Shown here piece after piece: positions 30,266-38,816 of a stretch of 64,000 bases of DNA. Under the pieces are notes generated by a model that ran no database searches, was not told the origin of the DNA, and was given only the letters and a program-made list of their open reading frames with translations. Position numbers and translations under genes: made by a program. The stretch's first letter is position 1. The number at the start of each line of letters is the position of its first letter. Source of the stretch: an uncultured Ruminococcus sp. (GTDB lineage: Bacteria; Bacillota; Clostridia; Oscillospirales; Acutalibacteraceae); assembly GCA_902800065.1 (NCBI GenBank), contig CADCDE010000005.1, forward strand, positions 1 through 64,000, written 5' to 3'.

Positions 30266-31339
30266 TTACAATGTAATAAGTTCCTTTGGCAGAGATGCAA
30301 AATTGATATATTTATCCTTTGTGACCACTACCATATCTTCTATCCTGACACCGAAGTTATCAGAAAGATATACTCCGGGTTCAACTGTAATTACCATACT
30401 GTTTCTCAGAACGAAATCACTGTTTGGTGAAACGGATGGTATTTCGTGTATGGCAAGTCCGACACCGTGACCTGTGGAATGTCCGAAATATCCCTCATAG
30501 CCTGCATGATATATATATGAACGGGCGGCATTGTCAACGTCACCGCATTTTACACCGTCCCTGACCATATCAAGAGCATTCTGCTGAGCCTGTTTTACAG
30601 TTGCATAAACTCTTTTTTGTTCAGCTGAGATATTTCCGAAGGCATATGTTCTTGTCATATCACTATGATAGCCCCTGTAGGTTGCTCCGATATCGAATAA
30701 TATAAAATCACCGTTTTTAACTCTGTTATTATCGGGTACACCATGAGGCATTGAAGTCTTTTTTCCCGAGAGCACTATCAAATCGAATGAAACACCGTCT
30801 GCACCGAGTTTTCTCATTTTAAATTCCAATTCAAGAGCAATATCTCTTTCACTGACACCCTCTTTTATTAATTTAAGAGTATCGGTCAGTGCTTTTTCGG
30901 TCATCATCTGGGCAGTGTGCATTTTTTCTATTTCTTCGCTTGTTTTGATGACTCTCATAGTGTTTATTATCCTGTCGAGACTGTCATTCTTGATAGCCTT
31001 TGCACCTGCATCAGCAAATATTTTTTCGATATATATACATTCGTTCAGCGTAAAAGCCGAGCCTTCAAGCATTATATTTTTTAATTTATTATCCCTTATA
31101 ATATCACAAAGACTTTCGCTTAATTTTTTAAATTCAATGACGATACAGTCCTTTGCCTGATTTTTAGCCGCCTCACCGTATCTTGAATCCACGAATAAAT
31201 AGCTGTTATTTCTTGTGACAAGCAGATATCCCAATGAAGAAACGAATTCCGTGAAATATCTTCTGTTTTCATTTGAGATTATCAAAGCACCGTCAATATC
31301 ATCAGGAAGAAGTCCTGTTAAAATTCCAAGTCTGCCCAT
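30266..31339 (-). CDS. pepP: Xaa-Pro peptidase, M24 family
   Basis: A 357-residue metallopeptidase: a creatinase-like N-terminal domain and a C-terminal pita-bread domain with the metal ligands in FDIGATYRGYHSDMTRT (two Asp), GHSTGHGVGLAIHE (His), VITVEPGVY (Glu) and GVRIEDMV (Glu). It cleaves X-Pro bonds in peptides in the cytoplasm, needed for proline-containing peptide turnover. ATG 31339 has a GAGG ribosome site eight bases upstream. Its place before efp is typical of Firmicutes. The symbol is by family; papA or ypdF are also in use. Confidence 0.9.
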   Translation of the reverse strand: MGRLGILTGLLPDDIDGALIISNENRRYFTEFVSSLGYLLVTRNNSYLFVDSRYGEAAKNQAKDCIVIEFKKLSESLCDIIRDNKLKNIMLEGSAFTLNECIYIEKIFADAGAKAIKNDSLDRIINTMRVIKTSEEIEKMHTAQMMTEKALTDTLKLIKEGVSERDIALELEFKMRKLGADGVSFDLIVLSGKKTSMPHGVPDNNRVKNGDFILFDIGATYRGYHSDMTRTYAFGNISAEQKRVYATVKQAQQNALDMVRDGVKCGDVDNAARSYIYHAGYEGYFGHSTGHGVGLAIHEIPSVSPNSDFVLRNSMVITVEPGVYLSDNFGVRIEDMVVVTKDKYINFASLPKELITL

Positions 31340-31355
31340 AACTATCACACCTCAT

Positions 31356-31790
31356 TCAGATAAGTTTTTTGGCGAGTGCAGACAATCCAAGATAATAGCT
31401 TTCCTTGCCAAAACCTGCAATGCAGCCGATGCAGACAGGGGATATAACTGATTTATGTCTGAATTCTTCTCTTGAATATATATTTGACATATGAGTTTCG
31501 ACGGTGGGAATATGGACGGATTCTATTGCATCATGTAAAGCATAGCTGTAATGAGTCAATGCCCCTGCATTTATCATTATACCGTCTTTTTCACCGTATG
31601 CGGAATGTATTTTATCGACAATATCGCCCTCGTGATTGGACTGGAATATTTCGAGGTCAAAGCCGAATTCCTCAGCCCATTTCATAACTTGAACATTTAT
31701 GCTTTCAGCAGTTTCTGCTCCGTATATATTCTTATCCCTTATGCCGACCATATTCAGATTCGGTCCGAGTATAAAAAGTATTTTTTTCAT
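31356..31790 (-). CDS. aroQ: Type II 3-dehydroquinate dehydratase
   Basis: A 144-residue type II enzyme: ILFILGPNLNMVGIRDKNIYG (catalytic Tyr region and Asn), QSNHEGDIVDKIH, IMINAGALTHYSYALHDAI and VETHMSNIYSREEFRHKS. It makes 3-dehydroshikimate in aromatic amino acid synthesis as a dodecamer. It lies between a DUF gene and the M24 peptidase in a tight minus-strand run. Confidence 0.95.
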   Translation of the reverse strand: MKKILFILGPNLNMVGIRDKNIYGAETAESINVQVMKWAEEFGFDLEIFQSNHEGDIVDKIHSAYGEKDGIMINAGALTHYSYALHDAIESVHIPTVETHMSNIYSREEFRHKSVISPVCIGCIAGFGKESYYLGLSALAKKLI

Positions 31791-31793
31791 GAT

Positions 31794-32135
31794 TCAATCC
31801 GCCTTTGCAACAGAGTATACAAAATCTATATTTTTTTCTCTGAGTTGTTTTCCACCTGCACGGAGGAAAGCCTCACCGTTGTCCGTGTACTGATACTTGA
31901 ATACTATCTCAATTCTGAAGCTGTCGAAATCTCTTTGTCTGTAATGCTCCTTGTATCCGTGACTTTCGATATATCTTACATAGTTGTTTATTTTTGTCTG
32001 GATAGCCTTGAGATGATCATATTCCTGAACTACCCAAGTGAACGGATCTGTTATGAGAAAAACAAGTGTATTTGTATCCTTGTCTATTCCTATACCATCT
32101 ATGACATTTTCCTCTTTTACTGACATCTTCTTCAT
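31794..32135 (-). CDS. Conserved hypothetical protein (DUF6572-like)
   Basis: A 113-residue cytoplasmic protein with VIDGIGIDKDTNTLVFLITDPFTWVVQEYDHLKAIQTKINNY, in the pattern I associate from memory with DUF6572. No catalytic motif is visible. It overlaps yqeG by four bases and is followed three bases later by aroQ, so the three are co-translated. Confidence 0.65.
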   Translation of the reverse strand: MKKMSVKEENVIDGIGIDKDTNTLVFLITDPFTWVVQEYDHLKAIQTKINNYVRYIESHGYKEHYRQRDFDSFRIEIVFKYQYTDNGEAFLRAGGKQLREKNIDFVYSVAKAD

Positions 32136-32635
32136 TCCTCCAAAATTTTTATCTTCTTTCTGACATTCACTTCAAGCTTTCGGCGTATACCGATTGTAAG
32201 ACCTTTTTCTTCATCCCTCGGAACAAGCAGTACAGATTTCATTCCCGCAAGATTCGCCCCAAGTACGTCAGTATATATCTGGTCGCCGACCACGAGTACA
32301 CTCTGAGGTTTTTCTTTCAGCTTTCTTTTAGCCCTGTTGAAGCCGAAAGGGAAGGGCTTCAAACTCATTGCAACGCAATCAAGTCCGACACTGTCCGAGA
32401 ACGGCTTGACACGTTTATGATAGTTGTTGGAGCATATCACAACTTGTATGCCGTTGGTTTTGAGCATATCTATCCATTCCTGTACACCCTCATAGGGGAT
32501 ATGAGATGTAGGAGGTGCAAGGGTATTATCGACATCAAGAAGTATGGCATCGATATCCAATTTTCTGATAAGCCCGACAGTTATATCAGTAACATTCCTT
32601 ACCGCTGCTGTCGGCATCAAAAGGCTTTTCTTCAC
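32132..32635 (-). CDS. yqeG: YqeG-family HAD IIIA phosphatase
   Basis: A 167-residue HAD phosphatase with DVDNTLAPP (nucleophile Asp and second Asp), VVICSNN (motif II Ser), SLKPFPFGF (Lys) and VVGDQIYTDVLGAN (motif IV). In Firmicutes YqeG sits with ribosome-assembly and shikimate genes and is thought to act on phosphorylated small molecules. GTG 32635 is preferred over TTG 32641 for its spacing to AAGGGG. A consensus promoter lies at 32681-32708. Confidence 0.9.
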   Translation of the reverse strand: MKKSLLMPTAAVRNVTDITVGLIRKLDIDAILLDVDNTLAPPTSHIPYEGVQEWIDMLKTNGIQVVICSNNYHKRVKPFSDSVGLDCVAMSLKPFPFGFNRAKRKLKEKPQSVLVVGDQIYTDVLGANLAGMKSVLLVPRDEEKGLTIGIRRKLEVNVRKKIKILEE

Positions 32636-32680
32636 CTGCAAAGTCCCCTTATCAATTTATAATTATTTTCATATATTTTT

Positions 32681-32708
32681 ATTATAAATTGTTTTTTTGT
32701 TCTGTCAA
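32681..32708 (-). promoter_or_regulatory. Sigma-A promoter for the yqeG-aroQ-pepP run
   Basis: On the minus strand, TTGACA (32708-32703), a 16-base spacer and TATAAT (32686-32681). Confidence 0.75.
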
Positions 32709-32721
32709 CAATTTTTTATAA

Positions 32722-32785
32722 AAAAACAGAGGGATACTCTCAGGAAACGCCTTTCAGCGTTTGAAAATATCCCCCAAAAAAAATT
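32722..32785 (-). terminator. Terminator after rpsU
   Basis: On the minus strand an outer GGGATA/TATCCC stem and an inner AAACGC/GCGTTT stem are followed by TTTTTTT. Confidence 0.7.
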
Positions 32786-32807
32786 TTCTGATGTGTGAAT
32801 GTACAAA

Positions 32808-32984
32808 TTACTTGTACTTACGCTTACGAGCAGCTTCAGACTTCTTTTTACGCTTTACAGAAGGCTTTTCATAAGCTTCTCTTTTACGAACTTCCTGAAT
32901 GATACCGCCTCTTGCACACTGCTTTTTAAATCTTCTGAGTGCACTTTCGAGGGACTCATTATCTTTAATTCTGATTTCAGCCAT
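32808..32984 (-). CDS. rpsU: 30S ribosomal protein S21
   Basis: A 58-residue basic protein starting [19 protein letters not shown] and ending in a Lys/Arg-rich helix ([17 protein letters not shown]), the S21 layout. It binds near the anti-Shine-Dalgarno end of 16S rRNA and helps translation initiation. Ribosome site GGGAGGG, own promoter (33042-33071) and terminator, so it is monocistronic. Confidence 0.96.
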   Translation of the reverse strand: MAEIRIKDNESLESALRRFKKQCARGGIIQEVRKREAYEKPSVKRKKKSEAARKRKYK

Positions 32985-33041
32985 TTATCTTCCCTCCCAT
33001 CCGCCATAAGGCAGGGGTTTGTGTCATTACGATACCATATA

Positions 33042-33071
33042 ATTATACATTATAGAAGGGCGGTTTGTCAA
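33042..33071 (-). promoter_or_regulatory. Sigma-A promoter for rpsU
   Basis: On the minus strand, TTGACA (33071-33066), an 18-base spacer and TATAAT (33047-33042); a second TATAAT lies just before it at closer spacing. Confidence 0.7.
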
Positions 33072-33149
33072 CAAGTAAAATGCAATAAATTTCAACTATT
33101 TTCTATGTAGACATTGCATAAGGTTTTTTTCACATTAATGCAAATATAT

Positions 33150-34376
33150 TCAGTTTTCCCCTGCGAGTACTCCTGTACAGAAAGCTGTTTGAAGATTGAA
33201 ACCGCCTGTATAGCAGTCCACATCTATGACTTCACCCGCAAAATACAAACCTTTAACCAATTTTGACTCCATAGTTTTGGGATTGATTTCTTTTGTATCA
33301 ACTCCGCCTGAGGTTATAATGGCTTCTTCGACAGGGCGGTATGATTTTATTGTGAGGGGAAATGTTTTTAATAAAGAGATAATTGTTTTCCTGTCGGAAC
33401 GGCTTATCTCACTGCAATTTTTATTCGGGGATATTTCCGATTTTTCGATAAACATATTTATCATTTGTTTCGGGAGGAATGCGTGCATGAGATATGTATA
33501 ATCGTTGTTTTTTCTTTCTGATAATTCCCTGAGTAATCGTGCATCAAGTTTTTCCTCAGAAAGTGCGGGTTTGAGGTCTATATCGAGACGATATCTGCCT
33601 GACTGCATATCTCTGATATGAGAACTTGCACTCAGTATAACTGCACCTGATACACCGTATTTCATCAACTGCATTTCGCCGAAATCTGTATATATCTTTT
33701 TATTGTTTGAGGTGTCAGTGACAGTGATGGAAATATTTTTCAAAAGAAGTTTGTCACATTCAAACGGTATTTTTTCGACAGTTTCAAGAGGTACAAGAGA
33801 GGGTTTCAGCGGAATTATCCTGTGACCGAGTGATTCAGCGAATTTATATCCGTCACCCGTTGAACCAGTCAACGGATAAGACTTTCCACCGCAAGCTATT
33901 ATTATTTTATCAAACGGCAAAAAATTATTTTCAATTTTTATTCCTGTAACATGACCGTTTTCTGAAATTATGTCGGTGACAGTCTTGTTGACTATTTTAC
34001 AGCCTGCTTTTTTTGATACTCTGAGAAGTGTGTCAACAACATCACCTGCTTTGTCTGATACAGGGAATACACGGTTTCCACGTTCTGTTTTCAGCGGAAG
34101 ACCGTTACTCTCAAAGAACTCCATTGTATCAGCAGGTGAAAATCTGTTCAGAGCACTGTACAAAAATCTTGCGTTGACAGGAGTGTTTGATATGACAGTT
34201 TTGATGTCGCAGTTGTTTGTAACATTGCATCTGCCCTTGCCTGTGATATAGATTTTTCTGCCGATTTTCTGATTTTTCTCGAATATGGTGATATCGTCAC
34301 CTGAATATGCCCCGAATATCCCTGCCATCATGCCTGCTGCTCCGCCGCCTATTACAGCGGTTTTTCTCACTGTCAA
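33150..34376 (-). CDS. FAD-dependent flavoprotein of the HI0933/BaiN-like family
   Basis: A 408-residue flavoprotein: VIGGGAAGMMAGIFGAYSGDDITIFEKN (dinucleotide fold), IGRKIYITGKGRCNVTNN (family signature), ACGGKSYPLTGSTGDGYKFAESLGH and a C-terminal GGVDTKEINPKTMESKLVKGLYFAGEVIDVDCYTGGFNLQTAF in pieces, binding FAD. Members are uncharacterised or implicated in bile-acid dehydroxylation (BaiN), so the substrate is uncertain. The TTG start has a GGAGG site and follows the RpiR regulator stop directly. Confidence 0.88.
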   Translation of the reverse strand: MTVRKTAVIGGGAAGMMAGIFGAYSGDDITIFEKNQKIGRKIYITGKGRCNVTNNCDIKTVISNTPVNARFLYSALNRFSPADTMEFFESNGLPLKTERGNRVFPVSDKAGDVVDTLLRVSKKAGCKIVNKTVTDIISENGHVTGIKIENNFLPFDKIIIACGGKSYPLTGSTGDGYKFAESLGHRIIPLKPSLVPLETVEKIPFECDKLLLKNISITVTDTSNNKKIYTDFGEMQLMKYGVSGAVILSASSHIRDMQSGRYRLDIDLKPALSEEKLDARLLRELSERKNNDYTYLMHAFLPKQMINMFIEKSEISPNKNCSEISRSDRKTIISLLKTFPLTIKSYRPVEEAIITSGGVDTKEINPKTMESKLVKGLYFAGEVIDVDCYTGGFNLQTAFCTGVLAGEN

Positions 34377-35243
34377 TTAATTTTCCTCCTTGTCATTCCT
34401 GTATACGTCATATTCCTTCCAGATATTTTCAAGCATATCAAATGTTTCATTTGCATGGAGTTCGGGGTCAAGCACCGTTGCGACTACAAGGGCATTTATC
34501 ATGCTCAGAGGTGCTACAAGGGAATCCACGACTGATGCCATATCACTTTTTGCGATAAGAACATAGTCTGATACAGATACAAGAGGACTGGACATACTGT
34601 CTGTGAGTGCAATGACTTTCGCACCTCTGTGATGAGCAAAGGTCATAGCTTTTATGGCGGCATTGGAATATCTCGGAAAACTGATACCTATAATAACATC
34701 ATCCGAGGATATCCTGAACAGTTTTTCGTGTATCTCTGTTTCACCGTAATTGCTTATAACTTTTACATTTTCGAATATAAGGGAATAGTAATATCCGAGA
34801 AAAGATGCAAGAGCAGCGGAGCTTCTCACGGCAAAAATATATATGGTCTTAGCTTTGGTGATAGCATTGACAGCTTGTTTGAAATCCTCCTTAGAGGTTT
34901 CCTCAAGAGTCCGTCTTATTTTTTCGATATCCTGATTGAGAACAGTCGACAGGATATCGTCATTGTTTATACGGTTTTTGGTGACCTCGATACGCTGGAC
35001 CGAGGTCAGCTTGTCCCTTATCATTTCCTGCATAGCCTTCTGCATTTTGGGATAACCGTCATAGCCGAGTTCGGTTGCGAATCTGACGACTGTTGATTCA
35101 CTGACACCGACAGTTGTACCCAATTTGGAAGCAGTCATAAAAGCCGCCTTGTCATAATGCTCGGTTATAAAATTGGCTATCAGCTTTTGCCCCTTTGAGA
35201 AGCTGTGCATATTTTCATTTATTTTAGACAAAAGATTTTTCAT
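34377..35243 (-). CDS. MurR/RpiR family transcriptional regulator
   Basis: A 288-residue regulator with an N-terminal HTH_6 domain (LSKINENMHSFSKGQKLIANFI, then VGVSESTVVRFATELGYDGYPKMQ) and a C-terminal SIS domain (AKTIYIFAVRSSAALASFLGYYYS and DDVIIGISFPRYSNAAIKAM). These proteins respond to phosphosugars such as MurNAc-6-P. Here no sugar gene is adjacent; the next gene is the flavoprotein. The effector is unknown. Ribosome site GGGAGG. Confidence 0.9.
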   Translation of the reverse strand: MKNLLSKINENMHSFSKGQKLIANFITEHYDKAAFMTASKLGTTVGVSESTVVRFATELGYDGYPKMQKAMQEMIRDKLTSVQRIEVTKNRINNDDILSTVLNQDIEKIRRTLEETSKEDFKQAVNAITKAKTIYIFAVRSSAALASFLGYYYSLIFENVKVISNYGETEIHEKLFRISSDDVIIGISFPRYSNAAIKAMTFAHHRGAKVIALTDSMSSPLVSVSDYVLIAKSDMASVVDSLVAPLSMINALVVATVLDPELHANETFDMLENIWKEYDVYRNDKEEN

Positions 35244-35422
35244 AACAATATCCTCCCTGCTAAAAAAATAGAAAGTGGACAGTTGAAAATGCAGATTTCA
35301 AATTTTCGGCTTCATTCTCAGCTTTCAACTTTCCATTTTTAATTTTATCCCTTTTTTATTTAAAAATCAAGTGATAAAAAAATTATAATTCCGATAATAC
35401 TTTTTTGTATTCTGCAACAACT
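35244..35422. repeat. Intergenic sequence with an imperfect palindrome (AGTTGAAA type)
   Basis: GAAAGTGGACAGTTGAAAATG (about 35271-35291, shown to 20 bases: GAAAGTGGACAGTTGAAAAT) faces a CATTCTCAGC and TTTCAACTTTC half at about 35312-35333. It is a third repeat type, distinct from the other two. The rest up to the MITE is AT-rich with no gene seen. Confidence 0.5.
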
Positions 35423-35543
35423 ATAGTAAACGACAAAATAAATTGCTCAATGTCATTCCGAGCAAAGCGAGGAATCTTTGAAAGATTCTTCGTCACTTCG
35501 TTCCTCAGAATGACAAAAGAAAATTTTCATTGACGTTTACTAT
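35423..35543. mobile_element. MITE-like element, type A, second copy
   Basis: ATAGTAAACG at the left and CGTTTACTAT at the right are perfect 10-bp inverted repeats. The interior is nearly identical to 3123-3249 apart from a small indel. It lies between the divergent rpiR and pyrH genes. Confidence 0.85.
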
Positions 35544-35640
35544 AAAAATTTTTGATCGGGTATAGATATTTCCTCTGATTTTTTATAATAATAGCATACA
35601 TAGCATAATAAAAAAATTTTTTCAATATGTTTTTTTATGC

Positions 35641-35669
35641 TTTACTTTGACGGCTAAATATAGTAAAAT
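35641..35669 (+). promoter_or_regulatory. Likely promoter for pyrH
   Basis: TTTACT at 35641-35646, 17 bases and TAAAAT at 35664-35669, about 30 bases before the gene. Confidence 0.45.
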
Positions 35670-35702
35670 AAGAATATAAATTATGGGAGTGTGAGTATTA
35701 TA

Positions 35703-36407
35703 ATGAAAGCTAAATATAAAAGGGTACTTTTGAAGCTGAGTGGAGAGTCGCTTGCAGGCTCGGAAAAGCATGGCATAGATTTTGATACTGTGCTGAGATA
35801 CTGTGAGCCTATCAAAACGCTGAATGATATGGGCGTTGAGGTCGCTATCGTAGTAGGCGGAGGCAATTTCTGGAGAGGACGTTCAAGCGGTAAAATGGAC
35901 AGAACAAGGGCAGACCATATGGGAATGCTCGCAACTGTTATAAATGCTCTCGGAGTATGCGATGCACTTGAACAGCTTGGTCTTGAAGCAAGAGTACAGA
36001 CAGCCATTTCAATGCAGCAGGTTGCAGAGCCTTATATAAGAAACCGTGCCATAAGACATCTTGAAAAGGGCAGGATACTTGTATTCGGCTGTGGTACGGG
36101 AAATCCATTCTTTTCTACGGATACGGCAGCGGCTTTGCGTGCAGCCGAGATAGAGGCGGATATAATACTTAAAGCAACAATGGTTGACGGTGTTTATGAC
36201 AGTGATCCGAAAACAAATCCTGATGCAAAGAAATTTGATGAAATATCATTTGCCGATGTTCTTAAATATGACCTTAAGGTTATGGATAGTACGGCAGCGG
36301 CTATCTGCAAGGATAATAATATCCCGATAGTTGTATTCAGTCTTGATAATCCCGAAAATATCGTATCAGCAGTATGCGGTGAAAATGTCGGAACAGTAGT
36401 TGGATAA
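35703..36407 (+). CDS. pyrH: UMP kinase
   Basis: A 234-residue bacterial UMP kinase (amino acid kinase fold): [43 protein letters not shown] and [22 protein letters not shown]. It phosphorylates UMP to UDP. ATG 35703 gives the usual N-terminus; an in-frame GTG lies at 35691. It is followed by frr, the classic pyrH-frr order. Confidence 0.96.
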   Translation: MKAKYKRVLLKLSGESLAGSEKHGIDFDTVLRYCEPIKTLNDMGVEVAIVVGGGNFWRGRSSGKMDRTRADHMGMLATVINALGVCDALEQLGLEARVQTAISMQQVAEPYIRNRAIRHLEKGRILVFGCGTGNPFFSTDTAAALRAAEIEADIILKATMVDGVYDSDPKTNPDAKKFDEISFADVLKYDLKVMDSTAAAICKDNNIPIVVFSLDNPENIVSAVCGENVGTVVG

Positions 36408-36438
36408 AAAATAAATATATTTGGAGGTAATTTAAAAA

Positions 36439-36993
36439 ATGAATACTGTAATAAAAAATACAGAAGAAAAAATGAAAAAGTCGATTCAGCATCTTGAAAC
36501 AGAGTTTTCAGAGATTCGTGCAGGTCGTGCAAATCCTGCAGTACTTGATAAAGTGAAAATTGATTATTATGGAGCACCGACAGCTGTAAATCAGGTAGCA
36601 GCGGTGTCTGTCGCAGAAGCAAGAACTCTTGTTATTCAGCCGTGGGATAAATCAATTCTCCGTCAGATAGAAAAGGCTATCCAAACTTCTGATATAGGTA
36701 TAAATCCTCAGAATGATGGAACAGTTATCCGTATGATATTCCCGCCGCTCACAGAAGACAGACGTAAAGTTATAGTCAAGGAAGTAGCAGGCATGGGCGA
36801 AGAAGCAAAGGTAGCTATCCGTGGCATAAGACGTGAAGCAATGGAAAAAATAAAGGCTCTCAAAAAGAAAAGCGAAATTACCGAGGATGACCAGAAAAAG
36901 GCTGAGAAGAAAATACAGGATATAACCGACAGTAATATAAAAGCAATAGAAAGCCTGACAGAAAAGAAACAAAAGCAAATAATGGAAATTTGA
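36439..36993 (+). CDS. frr: Ribosome recycling factor
   Basis: A 184-residue protein, full length for RRF: EIRAGRANPAVLDKVKIDYYG, RTLVIQPWDKSILRQIEKAI, and the long helical C-terminus with RREAMEKIKALKK. It splits post-termination ribosomes with EF-G. Strong GGAGG ribosome site; terminator after the gene. Confidence 0.97.
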   Translation: MNTVIKNTEEKMKKSIQHLETEFSEIRAGRANPAVLDKVKIDYYGAPTAVNQVAAVSVAEARTLVIQPWDKSILRQIEKAIQTSDIGINPQNDGTVIRMIFPPLTEDRRKVIVKEVAGMGEEAKVAIRGIRREAMEKIKALKKKSEITEDDQKKAEKKIQDITDSNIKAIESLTEKKQKQIMEI

Positions 36994-37013
36994 TTTCTGA
37001 AGAATCACAAAAA

Positions 37014-37055
37014 AATATCTCGGCAGGAAAAATATCTTCTTGCCGAGATATATTT
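37014..37055 (+). terminator. Rho-independent terminator after frr
   Basis: TATCTCGGCA (37016-37025) pairs with TGCCGAGATA (37041-37050), followed by TATTTT. Confidence 0.8.
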
Positions 37056-37080
37056 TCAGCAAAAGGACAGAATGAGCTTT

Positions 37081-37110
37081 ATGTCATTCCGAGCAAAGCG
37101 AGGAATCTTT
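37081..37110. repeat. Half-copy of the GTCATTCCGAGC repeat, abutting a type B element
   Basis: GTCATTCCGAGCAAAGCGAG and AATCTTT run directly into the left end of the type B element, as if one element inserted into or beside another. Confidence 0.7.
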
Positions 37111-37252
37111 AGTAAATTGAAAAATCTAATTCTTTATGTCAACCGAGTGACCTGTCATTCTGAGGAGCGACAGCGACGAAGAATCTTCCAAAGAGTCCTC
37201 ACTGTGTTCGGAATGACAAAAACATCAAAGTTTTAGATTCAGCAAGGTATTA
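37110..37252. mobile_element. MITE-like element, type B (TAGTA..TTG...AATCTAA ends)
   Basis: Left end TAGTAAATTGAAAAATCTAA, right end the inverted TTAGATTCAGCAAGGTATTA. The interior has a GTCATTCTGAGGAGCGACAG core and its mirror GTTCGGAATGAC. It ends 30 bases before the uppS start. Confidence 0.7.
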
Positions 37253-37282
37253 GTCTTAAAAATAATACAAGAGGTGATTTGA

Positions 37283-37990
37283 ATGGGAAATTTATACATT
37301 CCCGAACACGTTGGAATAATCATGGACGGCAACGGCAGATGGGCTAAAAAAAGAGGACTTCCGAGACAGGTCGGACATACTTACGGTGCACAGACCTTCA
37401 GAAATATCACAAGATATATAAGCAAGCAGGGAGTAAAGATACTTACGCTCTATGCTTTTTCAACAGAGAACTGGAAAAGACCACCTGAGGAAGTCGGAGC
37501 TATAATGAAAATTTTTCATCAGTATTTGGTTGATTCACTGACAGATTTCCGTGATGACGATATAAAAGTAGTGTTCATAGGTGACAGGTCTGCATTTTCG
37601 CCCGAACTGATAGAGCTTATCAATGAAACAGAGGAAATTGCAAAGAATCGTCAGGGAATGTTGCTTAATATAGCAATGAATTATGGCGGCAGAGATGAGA
37701 TAGTCAGGGCAGTTAAGAATATATGCCGTGATGTCAAGGAAAATAAGACGGATATAGAGAGTATTTCCGAAAAGGATATTGAAAAATATCTGTATACGGC
37801 TAATCAGCCCGACCCCGATTTGATAATAAGAACGGGCGGAGAACACAGACTGAGTAATTTTTTGCTTTATCAGGCGGCATATTCGGAGTTTTATTCGATG
37901 GATGTGCTGTGGCCTGACTTTAAGCCGAAGGATTTTGATATGGCTGTTGAGGAATTTAACAGAAGAAACAGAAGATTTGGTGGTGTGTGA
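37283..37990 (+). CDS. uppS: Undecaprenyl diphosphate synthase
   Basis: A 235-residue cis-prenyltransferase: IIMDGNGRWAKKRGLPRQVGH (catalytic Asp), LTLYAFSTENWKRP, IRTGGEHRLSNFLLYQAAYSE (the usual SGE..RLSNF signature is TGG-EHRLSNF). It makes the C55 lipid carrier for peptidoglycan and other surface glycans. First gene of the uppS-cdsA-dxr-rseP-ispG-polC run. Confidence 0.95.
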   Translation: MGNLYIPEHVGIIMDGNGRWAKKRGLPRQVGHTYGAQTFRNITRYISKQGVKILTLYAFSTENWKRPPEEVGAIMKIFHQYLVDSLTDFRDDDIKVVFIGDRSAFSPELIELINETEEIAKNRQGMLLNIAMNYGGRDEIVRAVKNICRDVKENKTDIESISEKDIEKYLYTANQPDPDLIIRTGGEHRLSNFLLYQAAYSEFYSMDVLWPDFKPKDFDMAVEEFNRRNRRFGGV

Positions 37991-38812
37991 ATGGTCAAGA
38001 GGATATTATCGGGAATAGTAGGGATAACGTTTATAATATCGGTGATTATTTTGAGCGGAAATTTTCCTGTAATAATAGATGTTTTTGTAGCTGCAGTATG
38101 TGCGATAGCAGTCGGGGAGTTTGCGAATGCGACAAAGACACTGAAGCTCTGGCAGATAAGTTATCCGAGCATGGCATTTGCAGTATTGTATCCGATGCTT
38201 ATGGTTTACGGTGCAGCTTTGATAACAGGCTATGTATATACAGCAATAATGCTTTCAATGATGATATTTTGCCATAAGAAAATATCGTTCAGAGAATTTG
38301 CATATATATACAGTATGACAGTTATAATAACTGTATCGCTTTCGACCATAATACAGATGAAAAATATGGATGCATCACATCCTGCATTTTATTTTGTACT
38401 TACACTTGCATTGCCGTGGCTTGCGGATGCAGGAGCATATTTTGCAGGAGTTACTCTCGGAAAGCATAAGCTGTGTCCCGAAATAAGTCCTAAAAAGACA
38501 ATAGAAGGGGCAATAGGCGGTACGATAGTATGTGTATTGGCTACCTGTGGATTAGGCTGGCTTTTTGCCGATGTGATATATAAGAATGTTCAGATGAATT
38601 ATATCAATTTAGCTGTTATTTCTCTTATAGGTTCACTGCTTTCGATATTGGGAGATTTAAGTTTTTCAATTGTAAAGAGGACTTTTGATATAAAGGATTA
38701 CGGTAATCTGATACCCGGACATGGCGGAGTATTGGACAGATTTGACAGTGTGGTATTCGTATCACCGTTTTTGTATATAATAATGGGATATTTACCGGTA
38801 ATGGGAGTGTAA
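37991..38812 (+). CDS. cdsA: Phosphatidate cytidylyltransferase
   Basis: A 273-residue membrane protein with about eight TM helices and the CDP-diglyceride synthase signature near the C-terminus (SFSIVKRTFDIKDYGNLIPGHGGVLDRFDS). It makes CDP-diacylglycerol for phospholipid synthesis. ATG directly follows the uppS stop. Confidence 0.95.
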   Translation: MVKRILSGIVGITFIISVIILSGNFPVIIDVFVAAVCAIAVGEFANATKTLKLWQISYPSMAFAVLYPMLMVYGAALITGYVYTAIMLSMMIFCHKKISFREFAYIYSMTVIITVSLSTIIQMKNMDASHPAFYFVLTLALPWLADAGAYFAGVTLGKHKLCPEISPKKTIEGAIGGTIVCVLATCGLGWLFADVIYKNVQMNYINLAVISLIGSLLSILGDLSFSIVKRTFDIKDYGNLIPGHGGVLDRFDSVVFVSPFLYIIMGYLPVMGV

Positions 38813-38816
38813 AGTT

